A stretch of 64,000 nucleotides of DNA from Cryptomeria japonica (GCF_030272615.1 NC_081413.1:722017649-722081648), one strand, 5' to 3'; shown: positions 46,933 to 61,129, counted from the stretch's first letter. The notes: generated by a model not told the origin, from the letters alone. Numbers and translations: made by a program.

Positions 46933-49766
46933 TTTGTTTATAAGTTTTTGTTAAAGTTTGGTGAAAATTATGATGAGTTGTTGATGAAATGAGAGATTGA
47001 TGTTTGGTGAAGTGTTTTGCATATGGTTCTCTAGCACTGAAGGTAGATGTTACCAAAGTTCTTTCTTGAATTTGCTTATTGTTTTTGATTGACAAGTTTT
47101 GATGTGATAAGGTTTAGAGAGATCTGAGATGTGTTACAGACCAAGCTACCTAGTAATGAGAGGATGCACTCATATACTAGTTTTAACCTGTGTAGAAATG
47201 TCTCTTTTAGGACGAGTTTATCCTAGATGTAGAGACACTCTAAAAGTGATGTGTTTGTGTTTTATTCAAGAAATATCAATAATAGAACTTAGGATTAAAA
47301 ACTCTTGATGTTTTGAGAGTGTGGAATGGATTGATGATGTGTGAATGTGACAATGGATGAAATGTTAACCTCAATAAAAACTCTGTGTTACAAAAGGAAC
47401 AAACTCTTCCTCTTCTCTTTCAGGGGTTGGTGGTTCTTCCCTAGCTGAGTTATATGTGATACAAATATCTGGAAAGAAGGCATGATTGATTTTGCCTCCC
47501 TTTTTTTAATGATAACTCAAAGCTCTATATTGAGTAAAAGCTCTGTAGTTTAATGACTCTTGATCAAACTCGTTTGATTTTCCTTGAAGATATAGGCGCA
47601 TGCGATGTAAGAAAGTTCTATGAGAGACAAATATTTGTCTATTAAGATAGAATAATTTCCTCTTTTTGATGAGAGCCTTTGAGCTCAATGGTCTTTTCTT
47701 CAAGTTGATGTGTTGATGCAAATTCTTCTTTCTCAAGATGTGAAGAATGGTCATATAGTTTGATACTTTTGTTGTTGCTCTTTGTTTTAGAATCTTTGGT
47801 TTTTGAAAATGTTGGTGTTGGATGAATACTTGTTTTTGGAACTGATTTTTGATTTTTCTCTTTGACAAGAAAACAAAGCAAGCACACAAACACAAGAATG
47901 TTGCCTCAAAAGGCACAAGTAAGTGTGGGTCTAGATCAACCCAATCCTTGGACTTTTATGACCCTTTCCTCAAAATGTATTTTAGGTGTTTTTCCAAAGC
48001 CTGAAGTCGGCTCAATTTATCACTGGTCTTGACACAAAACAAAGACACTTCAAACACTCTTTATCCCTAAGGTCAAATGGCCAGTTGCGATAATTTCAGC
48101 CCACATCTTGATATTTCTTCAACTTTGGTACTACATACCATATGAATCTCGTTGTGGCAAGTAAGGATGTGATATACTAAGTCTTGCACGAGCATAAAAA
48201 ATAGATGATCCCTATGATGGGGGAGTCACCAGTTTTATCAGGCCACAAGTAACCTTTCAAAAATCTATGTTTCTACTCAAGGAAATATGTATGGTGAGTA
48301 TCTTAGGAGCAAAACCATCTATAATCTTGCACTGAACTTCTCACAAATATCCTCAATCAATAGAACATGTGGGCTACTACATAAAGGTGTTTAGTAATTT
48401 TTGATGTTTTTGGACATAAGTTCATTCTGCAGTGACTCACTTAAGAGCCTTGTAACTTGTGGTGGGGCCCATTTGTCCTTTCGGCAAGTTACACTGTAGG
48501 AACAACTATACCCAAGGCTACAACTTTTTCTCACACCCGATTTCTGTAGAGGCTCGAAGGATTTACCGTGCGAGGTCGTTCCCAAGAGTGATGTGTCTCT
48601 TGACATGCCTCTCTTAAAAATAAAAATTTTGAGTGTTACTAACACTTTTCTCTTGCACCTAGGACCACGAAAGCCAAGGGAGAGGATAGTGTGTGTTAGA
48701 AGTAGGACCACTCGACAAACGTTTTGCACAAGTGTGCCAAACACAAAAGACACTTGTTCTTTTTAACTTGTCATTGCAATGGTGATCTAACTATTTGGAG
48801 ATGTTGCTCCAACATCCATGGTGTTCTTTTTAGCCAGGATAGAAAAATGAAGTGTTTGTTTTATCCAAGATTGAAAAATGATTGTTCTTTTTAAACTCGA
48901 AAAATAACAAGTTGATCATTCTTTTTAGCCCATATTGCAAGATGTGAATGTTCGTTTTAGCCAAGATTGCAAAAATGATAGTTCGTTTTAATCCAAGATA
49001 GCAATGTGATTGTTCTTTTTAAACTCAAAAAAAATAACAAGTTGATTGTTCTTTTTAGCCCACATTGCAAGATGTGAATGTTTGTTTTAGCCAAGATTGC
49101 AAAAATGATAGTTCGTTTTAATCCAAGATAGCAATGTGTGTGTTCATTTTTAGACCAAGATAGCAAAATGAAGACAATGTGAATGACTATCCTAGGATTG
49201 ATCAATTTTTCCAATTAGAACATGTTAAGGAAAAATGTGCAAATTTGACACTTTCAACACCCGCAACAATATGTTAGAAAGATGCTCCTTATGCCCTACA
49301 CAAGATGTAAACCCAAAATTAAATTAATCATATTAACACAAATCACACTAACAAACAAATTAGATCTAAATTAATAAAACTAATTTAAATCTAATCGAAA
49401 ACTAAATTAGATCTAAATTAATAAAACTAATTTAAATCTAATTGAAAACTAAATTAAAAACTAATTTAAAATCTAAATTAGAACTAAATTAAAGACTAAT
49501 TTAGAAAAAAAAAAAAACTTAATTTAAAGATTACTTGAATAAATAAATAAATCTAATTTTAAATAAAAACTATTTTAAGAAACTTTAAAAAAATCTATTC
49601 TTAAAGACTAATTTAAAAAATAAAATGTAAACAACTAATTTAAAAGTCTATTCTAAAAAAGAAACCATTTAATAAAAAAAATATTCTAAACAACTAACTA
49701 AAAAGGCTTATTCAAAAAAAAGAAAGAAAACTAAATTAAAAGCAAAATTTTATTCTCTCAACTCTT
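46933..49766 (-). other. Tat 5' leader, non-coding with tandem repeat
   Basis: A 2.8-kb untranslated leader. The 136-codon minus frame at 47916-47506 shows no domain and is not supported as a gene. At about 48850-49190 a 130-bp unit is repeated (GATGTGAATG anchors at 48941 and 49071). At 49320-49740 the sequence is A-rich with repeated TAAATTAGATCTAAATTAAT-like units. Confidence 0.65.
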
Positions 49767-49784
49767 CACGTCGGGTTCACCAAA
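49767..49784 (-). other. Tat primer-binding site
   Basis: Minus-strand TTTGGTGAACCCGACGTG three bases downstream of the 5' LTR. Shared, with one or two changes, with the gypsy element at 17945-17963. Confidence 0.7.
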
Positions 49785-49787
49785 TGA

Positions 49788-51636
49788 TGTCATGGAAATG
49801 GGGACAAGGCAACAACAAAGTTCAATGTTAATAAGTTAGTTTCAACCATAAAACCAAAACAAAGAACTAAAAACCATTCCAAACATATCAAAAGAGATTT
49901 CAAAAAGCATGAAAGAAGTTTAACAAAACAAAAGAAAGGAGAAGAGCCTCCCTAAGATGCTTCCATGATGCCTTTTGATGCTTCTCCCTTGTTTCTCCCC
50001 TCTCCAAGTCCCAAATGAGTGTATCTCTCAGCTTTTAGCACTAGCCATCGATGCCATATGGAGATTCGAGATGGTTGGATGTGATAAACAAATGCTATGC
50101 AAGTGTAGATAGTGATGCTATGAAAAATCTCTATGCTAATACTAGTATAGCAACAATACTCTAATGCTTTCTCTTTGTTTGAGGAGAAGGGTTCTATTTA
50201 TAGAAGAAATGGGGAAATGAAGGGCTAAGATTGAGAAATCTTAACAAGGGTTAGGATTGAAAGATATTCAATCCATGTGAGACTTTCAACCCAATCCCAT
50301 GTTGACAAGTGTCACCATCAGGAGGCTTGAGAGGAGAGATAAGGAGCATTAAATGCTTGAGGGGACATGATGGTTACCCTAGGGGGTTGGGTTAGGGTTA
50401 GGTTAATGGATATTCCATTTATCCAAGGGATAAATGGATGTGCAAGGGTTAAATGGTTACCTTAGTCAAAGAAATAAATGCTTTGAAGAGACCCATGAGT
50501 CAAAATGATGGTTAAGTTAGAGGAAAGTCTCTAACCAAAGGTAAAAGGTAAGTTAACCATAAATGGTTATGTAAGAGCCTTTAATGGTTTGGAAGGCTTT
50601 AGAGGTTAACCATTTGAAGACGTAAAGCCTTTAATGGTTATTGAAGACTTTGGAGGTTTTTGAGAAGTGACTTCCTTTTATTTAGGAATGTCACAATGAT
50701 TAGGATAGGATTAGGTTAATTAGAAAGAGTTAGAAGAATCTAGAAGGGATTTAGGCATGCAAGTGGATTTTGTAAGAGAATGCAAGTGGGAGGAATTTTG
50801 GGATTTTCAATTAAAATAAAATCATTTATTTCAATTAAATGGTGTAATTTGCATTTGGATAGATATTTAAACAAATATTAATTTATTTAAATGTGAATGT
50901 GAATTTTGGATTTAAATAAATCTTAATTTATTTACATGAGAAAAAGGAAGATAAAGCATTAAATGCTTGAAGACTTTGAGGGAAACCATTAAAGGCTTAA
51001 GAAGACTCTAGAAGGAAGCAATTAAGTTTGAAGACTTTGTAGGAGAATGCAAGTGGGGGGAATTTTGGGATTTTCAATTAAAATAAAATCATTTATTTTA
51101 ATTAAATGGTGTAATTTGCATTTGGATAGATATAAATAAATCTAAATTTATTTACGTGAGAAAAAGGAAGATAAAGCATTAAATGCTTGAAGACTTTGAG
51201 GGAAACCATTAAAGGCTTAAGAAGACTCTAGAAGGAAGCCATTAAGTTTGAAGACTTTAAGGGAAACCATTAAAGGTTTCAAGTGGGTGAGGATAAATAA
51301 GATTTTATTTAAAATAGTTGTGCAACTTGCATTTGTAGGAAAATGCAAGTGGGTGGAGGATAAAGATGATTTAAATAAATGTTAATTTATTTAAATGTGA
51401 GAGATGGGATTTTGGGGGATTTAAATAAATAAATATGATTTATTTATTTAATTAATGGTCTGAATTTGGTTAAGTGAATTAATTCAAATAAATTGAATAA
51501 TTTATTTAATTAATAGGAGAAGAGGGTTAAGATGAATTAATGAAATATTAATTTAATTAATTATTGATCGATGGTTAAATAATCAAATAAATATTAAATA
51601 TTCATTGAATTAAGTGGACAGATTTATGTGACTACA
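49788..51636 (-). repeat. 5' LTR of Tat element
   Basis: Minus-strand TGTAGTCAC...CCATGACA, 1,849 bp. It is 108 bp longer than the 3' LTR; at about 51035-51230 a block (GGAGAATGCAAGTGGG to GAAGACTCTAGAAGGAAGC) repeats sequence seen at 50770-51015. Confidence 0.9.
50195..50202 (-). promoter_or_regulatory. TATA box of Tat 5' LTR
   Basis: Minus-strand TATAAATA within CTATAAATAGAACCC; this would be the active promoter copy. Confidence 0.6.
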
Positions 51637-52440
51637 AAAACTATGACAATAAGAAGGAGAGATGTAGTGATTGAGTCCAGTATGAGGAGACAGGCATAAG
51701 ACATGGTGTGCAACCCTCTATCTAAGGAGAATAGAACCAAGATTATGCAGGCACTTAAAACAAGATTCAGAACTAAAGAAAGAACTTAAATTTCATAATG
51801 AGAGCAGACCCAAATGACATTGAAAGGATGGTTAGACATACTGAAGATGTTATAATTGAGGCTACATATGATTTGAAGAGGACTTTGTCTTGTCCTCTAG
51901 AGAAGACAAACACTGGAACTGGTCAGGAAGGAATTTTTCATGACACAAGTAGTAATAGTGTTGATTAGAAAAAGAAAATAGAGGAGTGAACTAGTGAAGA
52001 TGTTGATCTAGGGAAGAAAGGTGAAGATGTAGGTCTACGAACTGGTCTGGATGACCAAATGAATATAGATGAGAATGTGGCAAAAGTATTTTAGGAGGAG
52101 AAGACATAGGAGAAGAAGAAAAAAGAAACGAGGGAAAGGAGAAGGAGAAGGAGAAGGAGAGGGAGAAGGAGAAGGAGAAGGGAACAAAGGAAGAGAGAAG
52201 GAGTATGTTTGTTGGAGAATCTTACAAACCCTCCAAAGATTCTATATCAGAACTATTTTAGGTGTTTATAATGACAACCATCAATGTTTAATAGAAGGAC
52301 GCAAGATCCTGTGACTACTATCATCGGGTTTGTGCCCTGCACACAAAAAATTACAAGGATCCTTGTAATAGGTTATAGCCTCAAGACAAACTTAAAAAAT
52401 AGATTAATGAACCAAAAAGGCTTTGGAATACTAAGTGTTG
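51637..52440 (+). pseudogene. Unidentified coding remnant, part D
   Basis: Sequence resuming after the Tat element. Plus-strand readable pieces include TMTIRRRDVVIESSMRRQA and NDIERMVRHTEDVIIEATYDLKR, followed by an acidic/basic tail at 52069-52314 whose Gly-Glu run comes from a GGAGAA microsatellite at about 52135-52190. UAG stops again sit where Gln would fit. It is inferred to be the C-terminal part of the coding sequence in parts A-C; the right limit is uncertain. Confidence 0.4.
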
Positions 52441-53075
52441 TTAATGTCAACTAACAACATGTAGGTGTAAACGTATGGTGTGATTTTTTAATTTATTAAG
52501 ACGTCTCAAATAAAATATGTTGAAAAAAGTTTAAATTCTAGAATAAAATAAAAAAGTTTATGTTTTTGTTAACCTTTCACATTTTTCCCTTTAGTGACGT
52601 CGCTTCTATTTTTTAGACAAATAACATATACATTTAGTTGAAGAATTAGTACAAATATGCTCTTTGGACATGAATTGTCCTTGGAAATTATTTGAAACAC
52701 TTATAGGACAAACAAACTTCACTACCATCTCCATTTTAATCAAGTTTGAATTATTATTAGCTTCTCAACTTTCATTAGTTTTTGTCTTCTTCTTTGTGTT
52801 GAGAAGATAGACATCTTGAATTGCTTTTAACAATCTATTGGTATTGGAAGCTCGAATCATAGATAGATGAGACATACATCTATAACTAAGTCATGAAATT
52901 AAAGCCAATAAATTATGACATTAAAAATAAATATCATACTAAATAACACATTTGCTGAAAAGTGGAATCCAATTAAAATTTATAAAAAAATTTTAATAAC
53001 ATAATATAATTAAAAATTTGATTTAAAATTGAACTACAAATTAAGAACTTTATAAAACCTTAAGCCATGTGCCTT
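52441..53075. other. No recognisable gene
   Basis: AT-rich spacer before the inverted-repeat element. Nothing supported. Confidence 0.5.
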
Positions 53076-53220
53076 TTGGCACTGGCTATGGGGCCCTTTA
53101 AACAACACCCCATAGCCTCCCTATGGCCCTATGCCTCCATATACGTCTGCAGCGTCGTGCCTGCTTGGAAAACGTGCTCACACTTTTGGCGAGCCAATGC
53201 CCGCTCCTTCAATTTTTTTT

Positions 53221-54529
<1,309 letters not shown>

Positions 54530-55200
54530 GGTCTAGAGGTGGCTTAATAGCGGTTTCCATGAATAGCTAAGGTACCAACCAAGGTCACGATTAAGGTTGG
54601 AGGGGTGTTGGTTGACATGGATGGCTTCCCTCAATTTCCTCTTGAAGAAATTATCTTCCTTAGTTAAGATTTTAGTGTCTTCCAAGGAGATATGGTGCTT
54701 GGTTGAAGAGGAATGTTCGGCGAGGGCCGACTTAAGAATGAGCTCATGTCTAATGTCACCATTGTGTTCTTTGATCCTTGTGCTTATAGACCACCCCGTT
54801 TCACCAATATATGGCGTGCCACAAAAGCAAGTTACTTTGTAGACATCGACGTAGTGGAGATGATCAAGAGGAGCCTTGGGGAAGGGGATGTAATTTCTAA
54901 GGATACAGACTAGCTTGAAGGTGCAATGAAGGCCTTTATTACAAAGAATCTTTGAAATTTTATAGGAGAGTCCTTCAATGAAGGGGAGAGATGCTATAGG
55001 AAGGTCAAAAGGGACAGGTTTGTTGGGCTTAGAGATCAAGTTAGCTTTGGCTTGCTTGATGGCTTTGTGGATATGCCTTCTATTGTACCCATTAAGTGTG
55101 AAAACTTGGGTGAGGTGGGCAATTTCCTGGTCAATGTGGGCACTGCCACAAATTCAATAGGTTCTAGTGATTAAAGTTGTATGGATGCTAGTTTTATAGG
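54530..55200 (-). pseudogene. Penelope-like element fragment with GIY-YIG endonuclease
   Basis: The 168-codon minus ORF (55039-54533) contains a GIY-YIG-type nuclease domain: VYKVTCFCGTPYIGETGWS, TRIKEH about 9 residues later, SALAEHSSSTKHHI, then a Glu in LREAIHV and NRDLGWYL near the end. The C-x-C-G-x-x-Y-I-G pattern is that of Penelope-like retroelement endonucleases, in which reverse transcriptase precedes GIY-YIG. Upstream, at 55170-55040, a frame reading CGSAHIDQEIAHLTQVF and NGYNRRHIHKAI resembles the end of the reverse transcriptase/linker, so the fragment is 5'-truncated. Conifers carry such elements (Dryad). Retained catalytic-type residues suggest moderate age. Confidence 0.75.
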
Positions 55201-56044
55201 CTCTTAGTTATAAGTAGGGACTTGCCAAGTAAGTTGTTGTAAATAATAAAAATATACATTTTTTATCTTTACAAATACATACTACATTTTAAAATTCACA
55301 ATAGACTTTTACAAAAAAAACAAAAAAACCTTTTATTAATAAATTAGATAGATATAAGACAAATCATTAAACTCATATTACCCTAAGTCATTACAATAAT
55401 AAATATATTCTAATTCTTATTTTTAATTTATATATATATATATATATATTCAATTTTGTATGAATTATATTGATATTGTATGCTAACACACTATGCTATC
55501 TAATATGTATTATAACATGCCTAGGTTATTCACGATATTAGTACAAGATAACACCCAATGTTATATTGTGCAGGATAACAGACTATGTTATATCACATTG
55601 TATAGAACGACTTGTTGTGTTATATTACATAATGTAGGATAACGTTATGTGATATACCATATATTGTAGGATAACACGATGCTCAACAGAAGATAATGTA
55701 GGATAACCCAATGCGTTATGAAAAATATATTAACAAATATTATCCTATATTAAATTTAATATTTTTTATATTTTATTTAATATAATATAATTAAATATAA
55801 ATATGAATATAAATATATAAATATAAATATAATATAAAATAAATAAAAAACATAATATAATATAATATTTAAAATATATTAAAAAATAAAAATATAATTA
55901 AAAACTATTAAAATTTTATTAAATAAAATATATAATATATTAAATAAAATTTATGAAAAATATAAATTTTTTTATTAAAAACAAATAATTTTTTAAGGCG
56001 AGGGCGTTGGCTTGCCAGCGTGGGCCCCTTAAATAAGTTTGCAT
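55201..56044. other. AT-rich interior with ATAAC/GTTAT minisatellite
   Basis: At about 55500-55720 the phrase GTAGGATAACaC...GTTAT recurs four or more times at irregular spacing of roughly 40-60 bp, forming small inverted pairs. The remainder is TA-rich. The minus frame 56345-55908 crosses the terminal repeat and is not supported. Confidence 0.55.
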
Positions 56045-56194
56045 CGTGACGAACGAGAGAGGTGGAATGCCAGCAGTGGAAAAAAATGACATGCACATTT
56101 TCCAAGTGGGCACAACGTTGCAGACGTATACAAAGGCATAGGGTTGTAGGGAGGCTATGGGGTGTTGTTAAAAAGGCCCCATAGCCAGTGCCAA

Positions 56195-56561
56195 CGATCT
56201 TTGAGTGCTTGAATAATATCAATACGATTGTCATGTCACCATTTCTCATGAAAGTTTCCGAGGAAAGCACTACCAAAATTTGACGAAAATCGATCAACGG
56301 TGGCAGACGTTTGAATCGTCTTGCCTCTACGTAAATGTAAACCATTGATTTGCAAAAGTTAGCCGGTGCATTCCATGGTAAGAGACACCTTCGGTGTAAT
56401 AAATTTATATATATTGTTAAATATTCAATTTATAAATAAAATAAAGAAAATTTATTTTTAATTATGATATTAGTGATTTAGTTTTATTAATCATTTAAAT
56501 TATTTTACAAAATATTAATTTTAGGTTTGTGGGTGCTTCTTAACATATTAATCTTTTGGAC
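56195..56561. other. No recognisable gene
   Basis: Flank of the inverted-repeat element. The first 190 bp are less AT-rich than the rest, but no family was recognised. Confidence 0.45.
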
Positions 56562-57425
56562 AATTGTGAGTTTTGAAACATGAGGAAGTAGATAGAATCT
56601 AATTAGATTGGATCTATTATTGTCTACAAATCAATGGTTTTAAGATCTCGTGTAAATTCAATATAAATTTTGCTCTAGATCTCAAGTGCTTCAAGAGTCT
56701 CCCTAAATGATACTTGTTCTTGCTTTATCTTTTTATCAATTTTTTTCCAACATGAAATGAATTGTATTAAAAGAATGTGCAAATCTATAGAAGACATTTA
56801 ATAAAGCACTTTGTGGTATTATCTTACCTTTTATTATAATGAAAGAAGAAAAAATTATGAGCCTTCAGACTAGAAATTATGTGTGTAGTGTAATTTATCT
56901 TTTATGATGCATCAATTGAATGTCCAAGACTTCTTGTTCACAAAAAGGGACACTTTGCCTAAATGATAGGTAGGAGAAATGTAAAATTAGAATCTAGAAT
57001 ATTTATAATCTATCTATTGAGGCACTATATGCTGAGATTACTTGTAGGAATGTGGTCTTGTGATCTACAACTTCATAATTAATGCCCACATACTAAATGG
57101 CATGTCAAACATATAAATGCAAATAGTTTCCAACTTAAGACAACAAAAAATAATAATCCCTTCCAAATTATTTGATTGTAAGAATTAGATAGAATTATGT
57201 ATATGTCTTATATTTCAAATTATGTTTCATTTATTTGGTTCCTTGCTCAACTTTTTAGTGACTAGTAGACATCTACAATGATTGTGTCTAAGTACTCCAA
57301 CGCCTTCTTGACTACACTTTGTTCTCTAATTTTTGTTGTCAATATTTAACAAACTTTATATTTCCACCAAAGCTAACACTTTTTTATTACACAATTCACT
57401 CATTGTAGATAGCTACCAACATTCC
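56562..57425. repeat. Direct repeat copy 1 (possible LTR)
   Basis: Matches 61799-62900 in the same orientation with many substitutions. Shared blocks include AACATGAGGAAGTAGATA, GGATCTATTATTGTCTACAA, TTTGTGGTATT and TTCTTGACTACACTTTGTTC. It may be one LTR of a decayed minus-strand gypsy element whose reverse transcriptase lies at 61130-61470. Exact ends were not resolved. Confidence 0.7.
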
Positions 57426-60400
57426 CATTGCATAATAAGTTTGATTACTATTTTATTCTTACCCATCTTAATTCTCTTATTATGTTGCAACTAGTAACAA
57501 TTCACTTTGTTGTCGAACAAAATTAGAATTATCGCTGTTTAATGTATGTGGGCCTACATTTATTCAAACTAATTTCTAATTTTGAGTGAACTATTCTACA
57601 AATGGGATGATCATTGCCATGGCACACTCATCACAATGAAGAGGGGTAATGCATTGACCAAGAGCAACAGGTAAAACATTTTTGTATTCAACTTTTATTA
57701 CTTTCAAACAATGTAGAATGCTTAATTCTTTTGATGAATTAAATCATTAAAATAATTTAAAATTCCTCATTTCGTGGATATGGTTGATTACTACTGATAA
57801 TTAAATGAGAATAATCCATTTTAGTTAGTGTTATGCATGTAATGTACTTCAAAAGCCTTTTTGAATGGGAGAAAAACTAATTGTTGTCATTTAGTAATAG
57901 GTCCATAATGCATTTAAAAACAATATTAAAATATTTATTTCCTATGAAAATATAGCCTTATGTTAAAGTTTAAAAAAATGTAACTATCATAGAATCATTG
58001 CCACGAGCATATTATGAGCTTGAGAGACCTATATTTCTAAAGGTGAAACAACAAATCAAAGATAGTTGGTAGATACCTAACAACGAAGTAGTAAAAGTCA
58101 AAGGGTCCCTAATTATATAGATAAAATAGAGGTCATTCTAGTTCATTTGCTCTCTACTTGCTCTATTTTTACATGTTTTATTTTCAATGTTTACGCATGA
58201 ATTTAACATGTTTTATTTTCAATTTTTATTTACAAACATCTATGATAGTTAAATTGTCATTTAAGATAAAATATTGTAACTATATTCTGATATTATTTTA
58301 TCCAAATTATAAATCTTTAAAAACAAATAACATTATAAAATTGATACCAAAACTATGCCAACCATTCTTGTTATTATAATAATCTATTATCAACAAATAA
58401 TTATCCTGATTAGCTTATGTTGCTTGTAACTCTCCTTTGAAATATATGAAATCGCCATTTTAAATCGGGCTTCCATAAAAACAAATAATTTAGAATTCAA
58501 AGTGTAATTGTTTACGATTGTTAATTAAGCCTCGTGAATCATGTTGGACGTTTTATTCAAATCGCATGCTTTAACTAACATTTGGCCCGAACATTTGTCA
58601 ATGCCGCATGAAAATAAAGGCGAATAATTTAAATTGCAAGTGTGAGTGATAATTACATATTCTAACGTGATGGTGAAGGGAGGACAAATATGGATTCAGA
58701 CATTTATGTGGATCCTCTACTTTTATTCATCTTAATTATGTCTACAATGGAAGCTAATAATAATTCTTTCTTCGTATAGAGAATTAAACTTTAAACATGA
58801 TCATTTAGAAATGACAATCAACAAAAGTTGAATCTGATCTGATTTTTTTTATCATCATAATTCTAAAAATTCATAATAATGAATTAATAATTAAATTATA
58901 CATATACATGTCTATTAGAAGGGAATCATTTTTAAGGAGGATCTTATTGTGAAGGTCAAGTTGAGTCTATGAATTTTAATGTTTATGTGAACTACACTAT
59001 CACCACACTGAAGAATCAACAAGAATGCAATTTTTTGAGGCAGTAAGGTTGTTACAAAATTTAACAATTGTTGATCCGAGTTTCTTAAAAGAGGTCTCCT
59101 CACATGTTCCTTTAGAGAAGTTAAAAAGTTTCTTGGATGGAATGATCTGGATCAATATAGTGAAAGTACAAATTTATGAGATTCAACTAGATATTTAGTA
59201 ATGACATTGTATAAGAAGCTAGTCAAGGTTATGCTGAGTACAATTGTGTATTGTTTGTAGCCTCATATGCTTAGACATGATGATGTCAGTTAAATTACTT
59301 GTTTATATGGCTAAAATTCCGAGTATCATTATTTTGCGGTGGTAAAGTTGACAACCCTTAGTTTGTTGGTAGACATGATATATTTTTTGTACATGGTTTT
59401 ATGAACTATCTTTAATATAAAAAAAAATAGTTAAAATTTGAGTATTCTCGTTGTCGATAGGAAAATATTTGTTTGTCAACTTGGTACTCAACATAATTGA
59501 ATCATCAATGGTGGCTTGGTCATGTAATGTATGTGGCCTACAACAAGCTACAAGCACCAAGAAAGTTCAAACTAGCTCTCCCAAACAAACTTTATGAACA
59601 AAACTTGCACAACTACAAGAAACCAAATACAAATTTGAAACTATCCTTACCAAACCAGCTCCTCACATCCAAATTTAATCCTCTCTTCCTCTAAAATCTC
59701 TCCATTTTAGCACTAGAATTTTCTCTTCTTTTTGTTCTTCCATATGGTATCTTCCCAAATTACCTCTTTTAGCTTTGTATTCTTCTTCCTTCCGAGACAT
59801 TGAAAATTGCCTCCTAAAATATTATTTTGTTGCTAATGTTCTCCACCATTTGTGCATTGGAGTCCTCTAGGCAAACCACTCTTGGAAAGTGGTAGGAAAC
59901 AATTTGTAACCCCTCCAAAAATTGCAATTTTTAACTCCACTAAATTCCTACAACCTCCAAGTGCTTGGGATAGAGCGTAAACCAAAATAGGGGTGTTGAG
60001 ACTTTTAAAATGAAGAATAAGAAGCATTAAATTTCCCACTATCATTTTTTGGCATTGGGTTATATCTATTTCGATTTGGTGAAGGAACAATTGAAAGAAA
60101 AAAATACAGACATTAAAACATTCCCTTCAAAATATTTGAACCATAAAACTTTTATAGTTTATAGATATTAAATCAATTTGTTGGATGTGTATAAAGAGTG
60201 CCCAAAAATCTTGTCTCCAAAGATATATCACAAAAAAAAAAATCTTTTTGACATTACAAGATTGTTAATAAACTTGGATGTTCCTACAACAACGTGCAAT
60301 TACAAATTGACAACACTTGAGTGTATTCATCAACAATAGTAATCTAGTTTCAAAATGACAAATTAATATTTAATAGGTTGCCACATGACATTGGGAATAA

Positions 60401-61129
60401 AAGAAACATATACAAGTTTTGAATAAATGGTTACTTTTCATCCTTTTACTATTTCCTTTGCTACGCCAATCTCAATCAAAAGCTCACTATATCATTTGGG
60501 GAAAGCCCACATAGGGTGAAGCACACAATAATAAAATAACCTTTTTACAATTTGAACTTCTAGCAAAAATTAGAGAAAACATACCTTATCATTTTAATGC
60601 CTAGGCTTTGATGATAATAAAACAATAACTTGAGTGTATCTATTCACATTTTATTTTGTGCTCCCTATTTATGTATGGCACCATGTTAATTATGTTTGTT
60701 GAGTTCGTATGATTTTTCATCTATTTGATAAACCATTATTTAAATATATGTAGCAACCAACAATAAAGACTTGATGTGTATAATGAGTTTCAATCATATT
60801 TTAAAGTGTTTATAAAAAATAAGTAATTTTTTATCTATATTTTATTTTATTTTGCATATTTTCATATGGAGCTATTTTTTGTGAGACTATTCATTGTGTC
60901 ATTTACAACCTCCATGTTGGAATGTAGATGTTTCATGAAAATAATTTATTTTTTGAATTAACCAAATAATTTTTAATTTTAAATAATAAGTTTTTTGAAA
61001 AAGAAATATTAATGAGGATAGAAATTTTGGCTTGATCTTTGTTGATTTTTGTCATTTCTTTTGTTGTAACATTTTTCTAATGTTATATTGTACCTTTGAC
61101 ATTGGAGATGTTATATTCTATCATATAAG
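57426..61129. other. No recognisable gene
   Basis: About 3.7 kb of AT-rich sequence with small frames only. The 85-codon minus frame at 60090-59833 has a faint leucine-rich look but no convincing repeat. If the flanking direct repeats are LTRs this is the decayed interior. Confidence 0.45.

Larger units (their letters stand above)
35436..51636 (-). mobile_element. Complete Tat-type Ty3/gypsy retrotransposon, minus orientation
   Basis: Two LTRs (35436-37176 and 49788-51636) bound a 12.6-kb internal region read on the minus strand. The order is primer site, long leader, gag, protease, reverse transcriptase, RNase H, second RNase H, integrase, long 3' spacer, polypurine tract. The second RNase H domain between the first and integrase is the hallmark of the Tat clade. 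Multiple stops make it defective. Flanks share an AACTA-like string (35430-35434 and about 51640-51644), but it is not flush with the LTR ends, so the duplication is uncertain. It interrupts the unidentified coding remnant. Confidence 0.88.

Noticed and set aside
47506-47916. 136-codon minus ORF in the Tat leader as an extra ORF like that of Ogre elements
   Set aside because: No domain, Lys/Phe/Leu-rich low complexity, and no repeated conservation to support it.
35431-51641. Exact 5-bp target duplication for the Tat element
   Set aside because: ACTAA on the left and AAAAC on the right do not match when flush with the LTRs; the shared AACTA is offset.
52069-52314. Arg/Gly/Glu-rich ORF as an RNA-binding protein
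   Set aside because: The Gly-Glu run is a GGAGAA microsatellite and the frame belongs to the decayed coding remnant.
59833-60090. Possible leucine-rich-repeat fragment (ALSQALGGCRNLVELKI)
   Set aside because: Only one weak repeat-like phrase, no NB-ARC or kinase motif nearby, and the frame ends quickly.
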